From Pseudomonadota bacterium (GTDB lineage: Bacteria; Pseudomonadota; Alphaproteobacteria; CACIAM-22H2), in contig JAIUNH010000193.1 of assembly GCA_020161965.1 (NCBI GenBank), positions 1 through 7,252 on the forward strand: a stretch of 7,252 nt of DNA. Reading direction: 5' to 3'. Positions within the stretch are counted from its first letter, which is position 1. The number at the start of each line of letters is the position of its first letter. The notes under the pieces were generated by a model that saw nothing but the letters and a program-made list of their open reading frames with translations, was not told the DNA's origin and did no database searches. A program made the translations under genes and the position numbers. Positions 1 to 5,815 of the stretch are shown piece by piece.

Positions 1-53
1 CCGCTCGATAGCCGCTTCCGCCCGCAAAGCCAACTCAGGGCCTCGAGGCTGGC
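1..53. other. Unassigned left-edge sequence beyond the aroK stop
   Basis: These bases lie where the second half of shikimate kinase would be expected. None of the three minus-strand frames resumes a recognisable shikimate kinase: I see no Gly-Gly-Gly motif and no LID-type arginine. One minus frame stays open to the edge and reads roughly GPELALRAEAAIER, which I do not recognise. On the plus strand, one frame is open from base 1 to a TAG at 55-57 and another to a TAA at 80-82, so the tail of a converging gene is possible but unsupported. A 10-bp perfect palindrome, GCCTCGAGGC, lies at about 40-49. The stretch is too short to identify. Confidence 0.3.
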
Positions 54-356
54 CTAGCGGCTGCCGTCGAGCAGGCGCGTAATCACCCGGCGCTCGCCGT
101 CGCGGAAGGCCGGCTCGCCGAAGCGCGCGAAAATCTCGGGGATCGTGCAGCCGGCGGCTTCCTCGATCTCCTTGTCCGCATCGACGAAGGGCAAGGACAG
201 CGCCTGCGCCAAGCGCTTGCCGATCGCCGATTTGCCCGCCCCCATCAACCCGACCATGACCAAGGTCCGGTCGAGCCGGGCGCGGATATCCTGATTAACG
301 GTCATGGTTTGCGTCGCCGCCAGGTCCGGCGGCGCGCCGATCGGTTCGCCGTCCAT
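54..356 (-). CDS. aroK: Shikimate kinase AroK, truncated N-terminal half (probable gene remnant)
   Basis: Shikimate kinase (EC 2.7.1.71) phosphorylates shikimate with ATP in the cytoplasmic shikimate pathway to aromatic amino acids. The fragment shows the Walker A loop GLMGAGKS at residues 36-43. It also shows the shikimate-binding segment with Asp61 (VDADKEIEE) and the following IFARFGEPAFRDGERRVI block, whose Arg85 matches the conserved substrate-binding arginine of the FR motif. Reading stops after RLLDGSR at residue 100, whereas family members run about 170-200 residues. The glycine-rich substrate/Walker-B region, the LID and the C-terminal arginine are all missing, so this product should be inactive. 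Translation may start at 356 or at the internal ATG at 305; the latter gives a more family-like N-terminus, and neither has a clear ribosome site. The gene is divergent from the xerD operon, the orientation I recall from alphaproteobacteria. Truncation could be a real disruption or an assembly join at the window edge. Confidence 0.82.
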   Translation of the reverse strand: MDGEPIGAPPDLAATQTMTVNQDIRARLDRTLVMVGLMGAGKSAIGKRLAQALSLPFVDADKEIEEAAGCTIPEIFARFGEPAFRDGERRVITRLLDGSR

Positions 357-385
357 CCCGGTTAACGTTCAGCACCAGGGACATA

Positions 386-398
386 CGCGAAATTCGCG
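386..398. repeat. Short dyad in the aroK upstream region
   Basis: CGCGAA and TTCGCG form perfect 6-bp arms around a single central A. The dyad lies 30-42 bases upstream of the longer aroK start. It could be an operator half or a small hairpin in the aroK leader; short GC-rich dyads also occur by chance in such genomes. Confidence 0.3.
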
Positions 399-419
399 GT
401 CCCGGCGTCGCCTTTCCTC

Positions 420-433
420 TTGCGCATGCGCAA
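420..433. promoter_or_regulatory. Perfect 14-bp palindrome, candidate operator
   Basis: TTGCGCATGCGCAA is fully self-complementary and sits in the divergent intergenic region between aroK and the xerD operon. A weak minus-strand promoter can be drawn next to it: GTGAAG at 462-457, a 16-bp spacer, then CATTAT at 440-435. This would place the aroK transcription start inside the palindrome. The symmetry is directly visible; binding by a dimeric regulator is inference, and the promoter match is poor. Confidence 0.35.
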
Positions 434-472
434 CATAATGGCAGTGTAGCAAACGGCTTCACGGCCTGCATC

Positions 473-501
473 TTCACGAGTCGTCACGATTTTTCCATAA
501 T
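473..501 (+). promoter_or_regulatory. Candidate sigma70-type promoter of the small-protein/xerD operon
   Basis: TTCACG at 473-478 and CATAAT at 496-501 are separated by 17 bp. They match the vegetative -35 and -10 hexamers at 4/6 and 5/6 positions. Transcription would start near 508 and give a leader of about 45 bases before the ATG at 554. It is the best plus-strand promoter in the intergenic region and lies in a locally AT-richer stretch. Confidence 0.5.
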
Positions 502-505
502 CGTG
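485..505. promoter_or_regulatory. Inverted repeat overlapping the candidate -10 element
   Basis: CACGATT at 485-491 and AATCGTG at 499-505 are perfect 7-bp inverted arms with a 7-bp spacer. An extra ACGA-G-TCGT dyad abuts it at 476-484. The arms cover the putative -10 of the operon promoter, which is the expected position for a repressor site. No U-tract follows on either strand, so it does not look like an intrinsic terminator. The regulator is unknown. Confidence 0.4.
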
Positions 506-553
506 GCAAATACTTAGGCTTCCTTCACCAAGACTTACGGAACGATACGCCCA

Positions 554-694
554 ATGCGCAGCGCACTTCTTGTGCTTCTGGCCCTTCTTGTCCTGGGAAC
601 GGCCGGTGTGGTCGGCTTCCTGGCCACCTGGGACATCCCCGCCCCCTCGGCGCGGGTCGAGAAAGTCATTCCCAATGATCGCCTGCCGCGCTGA
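554..694 (+). CDS. 46-residue single-pass membrane protein of unknown function
   Basis: The product begins MRSALLVLLALLVLG and has one strongly hydrophobic helix at about residues 4-24, followed by a polar tail with TWDIPAPSARVEKVIP. The helix may be an uncleaved signal anchor, with the tail probably in the periplasm. I recall similar very short proteins upstream of xerD in alphaproteobacteria, with a conserved WDIPAPS..VEKVIP..R.PR tail; that is memory, not a search. The ATG follows the candidate promoter by about 50 bases with only a weak GGAA-like ribosome site. The last 20 bases overlap the next gene in a different frame, which suggests translational coupling. The function is unknown; an accessory or membrane partner for the downstream secreted protein is a guess from position only. 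Confidence 0.75.
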   Translation: MRSALLVLLALLVLGTAGVVGFLATWDIPAPSARVEKVIPNDRLPR

Positions 695-2435
695 GCGCCT
701 CGCCCTCGGCTTCGCACTGGGCTTGGCGGCGGTTTCGCCCGCCGCCGCCCAGCTGCTGATGCCCCCGCAGCGAACGACGCCGGATGCGCAATCGACGCCG
801 TTGACGCCCGCGCCCACGCCGCCTTCGGCGCCGGCGGGGTTCGAGGTCGAGAGCATCCGCCCGATGGATATCGAAGCCGTCGGCCTAATCGACGGCGCGC
901 AAGGCGGCTTGCCCGCAACCGCGTGGAACGGCACGGCGCGGCCGATCGCCGAACGCCTGATCGGCGATTTGCCGGCACCCGTCGCGTCCACGCCCGCGCG
1001 CGACATGGCGATCCGTTTGCTGATTTCCACGACGACCACGCCGTCGGGCGACGGCAAGGTCGGTCTGGTGGCACTGCGCACGCGCAAGCTTCTCGATCTC
1101 GGCGCCTTCGACGCGGCCGAGAAATTGGCGCAGCGCATTCCCCAGCGCGAGATCGACGGCGATGTGCTGGCGGCGCGCCTGGACAACGCGTGGCTTGCGG
1201 GCGACGACAAGGCCGCTTGCGGATTGACGCGCGACCTGCTCGACAAATCCAAGGCGCCCGATGTGCGGCGCGGGCTTTTGTTCTGCCAAGCGCTGGAAGG
1301 CGATCGCCAACGCGCCGAGCTGGGGCTGACGCTGCTGCGCGACCAGGGCGTGCCCGAAGACGCGACCTTCATCACGCTGCTGTTCGCCCAAGGCGGCGAC
1401 GGGCGCGGCGTGAAGATCGACAACGCGGCGAAGCTTTCGCCGCTCGGTTTCGCGATGATGCGCGCGGCCAAGGTCGCCCCGCCCGCCGATTTGGCGCGCA
1501 GCGACGATCCCGGCTTGTTGCGGGCACTCGCCGCATACGACGGCGCCACGCCCGAAATCCGTTTGGCCGCCGCCGAGCGTGCCGAAACCTATGGCGCGCT
1601 GCCGTCTGCCGAACTCGCCAAGGCTTATGCGGCCGTCGAACTCACGCCGGCGCAAACCGCCGATGCGGCCGCCTTCGCGCGGACCGATGGCGGCCCGCGC
1701 GGCCGTGCCGCCCTTTATCAAGCGGCGAAAGCGGCAAGCGGCCAAGCGCGCCTCGCCGCCCTCCAAAACCTTTGGCGCTATGGGCGCGAGCGCGGCGGCT
1801 ACGCCACGCTGGTGCGCGCGAGTGTGGATCTTCTGGCCGAAGTGCCGGCCTCGCCGGAGCTGGCGCCGTATGCGGGCGACGCGGTGCGCGCCTTCCTACT
1901 GGCGGGTTTCCCCGACGATGCGCGCGAATGGCTGCGCTTCGCGCGCGTGGCGCGCATCGGCGCCGAGGCCGGTGCCGCGCAAGATCGCTACGCCGCGTTG
2001 TGGGCATTGGTCACGATCGCGGGCCAACCTTGGGAAGACACGAATGACGGCCGCGCGTTCCTGGCGTGGCGCGACGCGAGCGTGAAGCTCGACGCGCAAG
2101 CCGCCCCGGCGCGCGTCGCGTTGGCGACGACGTTGCTGGCCGGATTGGGGCAACTCCCGCCGGGGGCCGCCTTTGCCGCCTTCCCGGAGAAAACGCCGCC
2201 GCTGTCGCAGACCAATCTGCCCAACGCGGCGGTGTGGACGGCGCTGCATCAAGCGGCGGTCCAAGGTCGCACGGCGGAAACGATCGCGCTGGCAGCGCAA
2301 GTGTTGGGCATGGAAGGCCCGGCCGGTGCGGCCCCGCAAACGCTGCTCGCCTTGCTCGACGCGCTGCGTGCCGTCGGCCAGGAACCGGCCGCGCGCGCGC
2401 TGGCCGTCGAAGCGGCGATCGCCTCGGGGCTCTGA
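675..2435 (+). CDS. Secreted Ala-rich helical-repeat-like protein of unknown function
   Basis: A 586-residue protein. I chose the ATG at 675 because it starts a clean signal peptide: a charged start, a hydrophobic core LALGFALGLAAV at residues 9-20, and a signal-peptidase-I-like AAA-Q site after residue 25. A GAGAAAG ribosome site lies about 9 bases upstream. Longer readings of the frame back to 570 give an implausible Trp/Pro-rich leader. The mature protein has a Pro/Thr-rich linker at about 29-54, then about 500 residues of alternating short Ala/Leu-rich amphipathic helices. These resemble a TPR-like or other alpha-solenoid scaffold, though I cannot point to a canonical TPR consensus. Two cysteines (182 and 204) lie in the mature part. 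I see no catalytic motif. The gene overlaps the small membrane protein gene by 20 bp and ends four bases before xerD, so the three are probably one transcript. Its role is unknown; a periplasmic scaffold is inference. Confidence 0.8.
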   Translation: MIACRAERLALGFALGLAAVSPAAAQLLMPPQRTTPDAQSTPLTPAPTPPSAPAGFEVESIRPMDIEAVGLIDGAQGGLPATAWNGTARPIAERLIGDLPAPVASTPARDMAIRLLISTTTTPSGDGKVGLVALRTRKLLDLGAFDAAEKLAQRIPQREIDGDVLAARLDNAWLAGDDKAACGLTRDLLDKSKAPDVRRGLLFCQALEGDRQRAELGLTLLRDQGVPEDATFITLLFAQGGDGRGVKIDNAAKLSPLGFAMMRAAKVAPPADLARSDDPGLLRALAAYDGATPEIRLAAAERAETYGALPSAELAKAYAAVELTPAQTADAAAFARTDGGPRGRAALYQAAKAASGQARLAALQNLWRYGRERGGYATLVRASVDLLAEVPASPELAPYAGDAVRAFLLAGFPDDAREWLRFARVARIGAEAGAAQDRYAALWALVTIAGQPWEDTNDGRAFLAWRDASVKLDAQAAPARVALATTLLAGLGQLPPGAAFAAFPEKTPPLSQTNLPNAAVWTALHQAAVQGRTAETIALAAQVLGMEGPAGAAPQTLLALLDALRAVGQEPAARALAVEAAIASGL

Positions 2436-2439
2436 CGCC

Positions 2440-3372
2440 ATGGGCCGCCCCAAAACGGCCCCCGATGAGGTCTCGATCCACGGCGACGCGTTTCTGGAAA
2501 TGCTGGTCGCGGAGCGCAACGCGTCCGAACATACGCAACGCGCCTATCGCGGCGACGTGGCGCATTACGAAGAATTCCTGGAACGCAAAGGGGCCGACGC
2601 GATTTCCGCGACGCCCGATCACGCCAAAGCCTATATGGCCGATCTGGCGCGCAAGGGTTTAAGCCCGCGTTCGACCGCGCGGCGCTTGTCGGCGTTGCGC
2701 CAGTTCCATCGTTTTCTGGTGAGCGAACGGCGTTCGCAGACCGATCCCTTCGCCAGCGTCGATGCACCCAAGATCGGCCGCCCCTTACCCAAGATTTTGT
2801 CGGAAGACGAAACCCGGGCGCTGATCGACACGGCGCAGGCCAAGAACGACACGCGCCTCGTCTGCGCGCTCGAGATCCTCTACGGCTCGGGTTTGCGGAT
2901 TTCCGAACTCGCGGGCTTGAAGCTATCGGCGCTGTCGCGCGATGGGCGCTTCCTGATCGTGCGCGGCAAGGGCGACAAGGAAAGACTTGTTCCTTTGTCG
3001 GGGCCTGCGCGCGACGCGATCACCGCCTGGCGCGTGATCCGCGATGCGGCCTTGGCGGAAAAGAAAAAAGCCTCTCCTTATCTGTTTCCCAGCCGCGCCG
3101 AGGCCGGGCACATGACCGAGGCGCGCTTCTATCAAGCGCTCAAAGAATTGGCGCCGGCGGCGGGAATCGAGCCCGCCCGCCTATCGCCGCATGTGTTGCG
3201 CCACGCCTTCGCCAGCCATTTGGTGGACCGGGGGGCGGATTTGCGCGCGGTCCAAGCGATGCTGGGCCATGCCGATATCGCAACGACCCAAATTTACACG
3301 CATGTCGGCGGCGAAAGGTTGAAACGGCTGGTGCATTCGCATCATCCTTTGGCCCGCCGCAAGGCGCCTTGA
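2440..3372 (+). CDS. xerD: Tyrosine recombinase XerD
   Basis: This is a 310-residue site-specific tyrosine recombinase. With XerC and FtsK it resolves chromosome dimers at dif near the terminus. The N-terminal SAM-like core-binding domain covers about residues 14-95 and includes a LSPRSTARRLSALRQFHRFL stretch. The catalytic domain covers about 115-300. The full catalytic set is visible: Arg153 (GSGLRISEL), Lys177 (RGKGDKERLVPL), His251 and Arg254 (LSPHVLRHAFASHL), His277 (LGHADIATTQ) and nucleophile Tyr286 (IYTHV). Spacing and length fit housekeeping XerC/XerD, not phage integrases. The ATG at 2440 lies four bases after the preceding stop, with a GGGG-type ribosome site, and gives the usual N-terminus; the frame is open further upstream but within the previous gene. 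XerC is the alternative name. I favour XerD from the neighbourhood (aroK divergent, accA further downstream). Confidence 0.88.
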   Translation: MGRPKTAPDEVSIHGDAFLEMLVAERNASEHTQRAYRGDVAHYEEFLERKGADAISATPDHAKAYMADLARKGLSPRSTARRLSALRQFHRFLVSERRSQTDPFASVDAPKIGRPLPKILSEDETRALIDTAQAKNDTRLVCALEILYGSGLRISELAGLKLSALSRDGRFLIVRGKGDKERLVPLSGPARDAITAWRVIRDAALAEKKKASPYLFPSRAEAGHMTEARFYQALKELAPAAGIEPARLSPHVLRHAFASHLVDRGADLRAVQAMLGHADIATTQIYTHVGGERLKRLVHSHHPLARRKAP

Positions 3373-3397
3373 TCGCCCCCTTGCGGCCCGGTACACG
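3369..3397 (+). promoter_or_regulatory. Weak candidate promoter for malate synthase
   Basis: TTGATC at 3369-3374 overlaps the xerD stop codon. After a 17-bp spacer comes TACACG at 3392-3397, a poor -10 match. This would give a leader of about 28 bases. The 59-bp gap between xerD and malate synthase otherwise holds only the ribosome site, so readthrough from xerD is equally possible. Confidence 0.25.
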
Positions 3398-3419
3398 TTG
3401 ATAAGCTTCCGTCGGAAAT

Positions 3420-3425
3420 AAGGAA
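3420..3425 (+). promoter_or_regulatory. Ribosome binding site fixing the malate synthase start
   Basis: AAGGAA lies six bases before the ATG at 3432 and is one of the best Shine-Dalgarno matches in the window. It matters because it supports translation of the unusual lysine-rich tail. No other in-frame Met occurs until residue 158, inside the enzyme domain. Confidence 0.7.
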
Positions 3426-3431
3426 CGAGCC

Positions 3432-5420
3432 ATGGCCGCGAAGAAGAAACCCGCCAAAAAAGCCCCCGCCAAGAAGGCCGCCCCGGCCAAGAAGGCGGCG
3501 CCGGCGAAAAAAGCCCCCGCCCCGGCCAAGAAGCCCGTTCCCAAGAAGGCGCCCGCCAAGAAGCCGGCCCCGGCCAAAAAGGCCCCGCCGGCCAAGAAAG
3601 CCCCCGCACCGGTGAAGACGGTGCCTGTGAAAAAGGCGGCGGCCCCCGCTCCGAAGCCTGTCGCGAAACCGGCACCGGCCGCAAAGCCCGCAGCCAAGCC
3701 CGCCCCCGTCGCGGTCACCAAGCCGGCCCCGGTCAAGGCCGCAGCCCCCGCCCCGAAGGCGCCCCCGCCGCCGCCGCCCGCCCCGACCACGGTCAAGGGC
3801 CCCGGCGGCACGATCCTGCCCGCGGGCGTGAAGCTCGACGCCAGCGTGAAGCCCGACCATCTACAAATTCTGACACCCGAAGCGATCGCCTTCGTGGTGG
3901 AGATGGAGCGCAAATTCGGCGGTCGTCGCCTGGAATTGCTGAAGGCGCGCGCCGACCGCCAGGCCCGAATCGATGCGGGCGAGAAGCCCGACTTCCTGCC
4001 GCAGACGCGCTCGGTGCGCGAAGGCGATTGGACCGTGGCGCCGCTGCCCAAGGATATTCTCGACCGCCGCGTCGAAATCACCGGGCCCGTCGATCGCAAG
4101 ATGGTGATCAACGCGCTGAACTGCGGTGCCAACGTGTTCATGGCCGATTTCGAGGACGCCTCGACGCCGACCTGGAACAATCTGATCGAAGGCCATGTGA
4201 ACCTTCGCGACGCCAATCTCGGTACGATCGAATTCGATGATCCGAAATCGGGCAAGCACTACAAGCTGAACCCGAAACACGCCGTGCTGTTCGTCCGCCC
4301 GCGCGGTTGGGCGCTGCCGGAGAAGCACGTCATCGTCGACGGGCGCCCGATGTCGGGCTCGATCTTCGATTTCGGCCTCTATTTCTTCCACAACGTGAAG
4401 ACCCTGCAGAAGAAGGGCTCGGGCCCGTATTTCTATCTGCCGAAGATGGAAAGCCATCTCGAAGCGCGTTTGTGGAACGACATCTTCGTCCACGCGCAGG
4501 ACAAGCTCGGCATCAAGCGCGGCTCGATCAAGGCGACCGTGTTGATCGAAACGCTGCTGGCGAGCTTCGAGATGGACGAAATCCTGTACGAGCTGCGCGA
4601 GCACTCGGCCGGCCTCAATTGCGGCCGCTGGGACTACATCTTCTCCTACATCAAAAAGATGGCCGAAGATCCGCAGAAGATGCTGCCCGATCGCGGGCAG
4701 GTCACGATGACCTCGCATTTCATGCGCTCGTACTCGCAGCTCGTCATCAAGACCTGCCACAAGCGCAACGTCCACGCGATGGGCGGCATGGCGGCACAGA
4801 TCCCCATCAAGGACGATCCCGCCGCCAACGACGCCGCGATGGCCAAGGTGCGCGCCGACAAGGAACGCGAAGCCAATGACGGCCATGACGGCACGTGGGT
4901 GGCGCATCCGGGACTCGTCCCCATCGCCAAGGCGGTGTTCGACGAGAAGATGAAGGACGCCAACCAGATCGCGCGCAAGCGCCAGGACGTGCACGTGACG
5001 GCGGCCGACCTGCTGCAACCCGCCGCCGGTACGATGACCGAAGGCGGTTTGCGCCAGAACTGCGCCGTGGGCATCGGCTATCTGGAAGCGTGGCTGCGCG
5101 GCATCGGCTGCGTGCCGCTCTACAATCTGATGGAAGATGCTGCGACCGCCGAAATCTCGCGTGCCCAGGTGTGGCAGCAAGTCCATCACGGCGCCACGCT
5201 CGACGACGGCCGCACGGTCGACAAGTCGCTCGTGCGCAAGATCGTTGACGAGGAACTGGAGAAGATCAAGAAGGCCCAGGGTGCCGATCGCTACGCCAAG
5301 GGCCGCTACAAGGAAGCGTCGAAGATGTTCCTGGAAATGATCGATGCCGAGAAATTCCCCGACTTTTTGACGCTGCCCGCCTATGACTGGGTCGTCGCGA
5401 ACGAGTCGAAGATCGGCTGA
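3432..5420 (+). CDS. aceB: Malate synthase A with an N-terminal Lys/Ala/Pro-rich histone-like tail
   Basis: Malate synthase (EC 2.3.3.9) condenses glyoxylate with acetyl-CoA to malate. Residues from about 125 to 662 match the roughly 530-residue A-type enzyme. Visible features include VRPRGW with the active-site Arg289/Arg291, LIETL with Glu373, and the family signature AGLNCGRWDYIFSYIK with Asp401 (Glu and Asp are the expected Mg2+ ligands). NLMEDAATAEISRAQ carries Asp569, the expected catalytic base. No key residue seems missing. Residues 1-119 are an added tail of PAKKA-like repeats with about 31 lysines and no Asp or Glu, ending in a PPPPPP run; it looks like the tails of bacterial histone H1-like proteins. 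An AAGGAA ribosome site supports the ATG at 3432. A GTG at codon 133 could start a tail-less form but has no clear site. An intrinsic terminator follows. The enzyme assignment is firm; the tail's role (DNA, RNA or polyphosphate binding, or localisation) is inference. Confidence 0.93.
   Translation: MAAKKKPAKKAPAKKAAPAKKAAPAKKAPAPAKKPVPKKAPAKKPAPAKKAPPAKKAPAPVKTVPVKKAAAPAPKPVAKPAPAAKPAAKPAPVAVTKPAPVKAAAPAPKAPPPPPPAPTTVKGPGGTILPAGVKLDASVKPDHLQILTPEAIAFVVEMERKFGGRRLELLKARADRQARIDAGEKPDFLPQTRSVREGDWTVAPLPKDILDRRVEITGPVDRKMVINALNCGANVFMADFEDASTPTWNNLIEGHVNLRDANLGTIEFDDPKSGKHYKLNPKHAVLFVRPRGWALPEKHVIVDGRPMSGSIFDFGLYFFHNVKTLQKKGSGPYFYLPKMESHLEARLWNDIFVHAQDKLGIKRGSIKATVLIETLLASFEMDEILYELREHSAGLNCGRWDYIFSYIKKMAEDPQKMLPDRGQVTMTSHFMRSYSQLVIKTCHKRNVHAMGGMAAQIPIKDDPAANDAAMAKVRADKEREANDGHDGTWVAHPGLVPIAKAVFDEKMKDANQIARKRQDVHVTAADLLQPAAGTMTEGGLRQNCAVGIGYLEAWLRGIGCVPLYNLMEDAATAEISRAQVWQQVHHGATLDDGRTVDKSLVRKIVDEELEKIKKAQGADRYAKGRYKEASKMFLEMIDAEKFPDFLTLPAYDWVVANESKIG
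3441..3788 (+). repeat. Imperfect short repeats encoding the PAKKA-type tail
   Basis: The DNA is built of degenerate units such as GCCAAGAAGGC and GCCCCCGCC, encoding AKKAPA, AKKPA and PAPK steps. The Lys-Lys density is highest in the first 60 residues. It then thins to PKP/AKPA spacing and ends in a run of proline codons near 3762-3779. Codons for the same residue vary (AAG/AAA, GCC/GCG), so this is a diverged coding repeat, not a recent perfect tandem. Such tracts can change length by slippage or recombination. Confidence 0.7.
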
Positions 5421-5434
5421 TACCGCCCATGACG

Positions 5435-5466
5435 AAGGGCGGATGGCGCCGCCATCCGCCCTTTTT
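5435..5466 (+). terminator. Rho-independent terminator after malate synthase
   Basis: GGGCGGATGG at 5437-5446 pairs perfectly with CCATCCGCCC at 5452-5461 around a 5-base loop. Five T residues follow at once (5462-5466), then CTT. Two A residues before the stem can extend it against the T run. It begins 14 bases after the malate synthase stop and should insulate the toxin-antitoxin module from upstream transcription. Confidence 0.88.
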
Positions 5467-5476
5467 CTTGACGCCG

Positions 5477-5504
5477 CCATTATGCTTTACGTCATGCGTA
5501 ATGG
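5477..5504 (+). promoter_or_regulatory. Candidate higBA operator/promoter
   Basis: CCATTATGC at 5477-5485 and GCGTAATGG at 5496-5504 form an inverted repeat matching at 8 of 9 positions with a 10-bp spacer. Nested in it, TTACG at 5487-5491 and CGTAA at 5497-5501 form a second perfect dyad. The site lies 16 bp before the higB ATG in an AT-richer stretch, where HigA-type antitoxins usually bind to repress their own operon. A weak promoter, TTTACG at 5486-5491, 17 bp, then TAATTT at 5509-5514, would overlap it. HigA binding is inferred from the family. Confidence 0.5.
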
Positions 5505-5520
5505 ATGGTAATTTATAAGC

Positions 5521-5805
5521 ATGATCGTAAGTTTCCGCGACAAACGAACGGCGGCGTTCGCGCGGGGCGAAACGGTCAAGGCGTTTTCCGGCTTCGCGCG
5601 CCAAGCTGAAATGCGGCTCGACCGGCTGGATGCGGCCCGCGATCTGCGCGATCTCATGGCGTTTCCCGGCAATCGGTTGGAAGCGCTGCGCGGCGACCGG
5701 AAAGGGCTTTACAGCATTCGCATCAACGACCAATGGCGCATCTGCTTTGCATGGCCGGAGAACGCGCCCGGTCCCGTCGATGTCGAAATCGTGGATTATC
5801 ATTGA
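5521..5805 (+). CDS. higB: HigB toxin, RelE/ParE superfamily mRNA interferase
   Basis: This is a 94-residue protein of the HigB (plasmid-maintenance killer) family; toxins of this family cleave mRNA on the ribosome. It starts MIVSFRDKRTAAF and carries the typical central LRGDRKGLYSIRINDQWRICF block. It ends VDVEIVDYH, with the C-terminal His94 and Arg73 at positions where the family keeps catalytic or substrate-contacting residues. Length and ends match intact members, so it should be active. The order toxin-before-antitoxin is typical of higBA and unlike most type II modules. No strong Shine-Dalgarno precedes the ATG; GGATGG about 12 bases upstream is the best, and weak translation would suit a toxin. 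Base and codon use look like the host's, so transfer, if any, is not recent. Confidence in the family is high. Confidence 0.92.
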   Translation: MIVSFRDKRTAAFARGETVKAFSGFARQAEMRLDRLDAARDLRDLMAFPGNRLEALRGDRKGLYSIRINDQWRICFAWPENAPGPVDVEIVDYH

Positions 5806-5815
5806 GGGCTTGGAC

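Noticed and set aside
485..505. Inverted repeat read as an intrinsic terminator for aroK or the operon
   Set aside because: The arms are AT-containing and short, no T run follows on either strand, and it sits upstream of both genes, so an operator fits better.
570..674. N-terminal extension of the secreted protein gene back to an ATG at 570
   Set aside because: It encodes an implausible Trp/Pro/Arg-rich leader, lies in another frame over the small membrane protein gene, and would hide the clear signal peptide starting at 675.
362..1549. 395-codon minus-strand open frame across the intergenic region and the secreted protein gene
   Set aside because: Low-complexity Ser/Arg/Ala composition with no domain. 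It overlaps a plus-strand operon that has a convincing signal peptide and gene spacing.
2173..2439. N-terminal extension of xerD upstream of 2440
   Set aside because: The extra 89 residues are Arg/Pro/Cys-rich shadow sequence inside the preceding gene, and XerD homologues begin at the position given by the ATG at 2440.
2440..3372. Tyrosine recombinase as an integrase of a mobile element
   Set aside because: Length, motif spacing and operon context fit housekeeping XerD. No attachment-site repeats, tRNA or phage genes are visible nearby.
3861..5480. Long open frame of 539 codons on the minus strand opposite malate synthase
   Set aside because: It is antisense to a firmly identified enzyme gene, shows no family resemblance, and is His/Arg/Ala-biased as expected for a shadow of GC-rich coding sequence.
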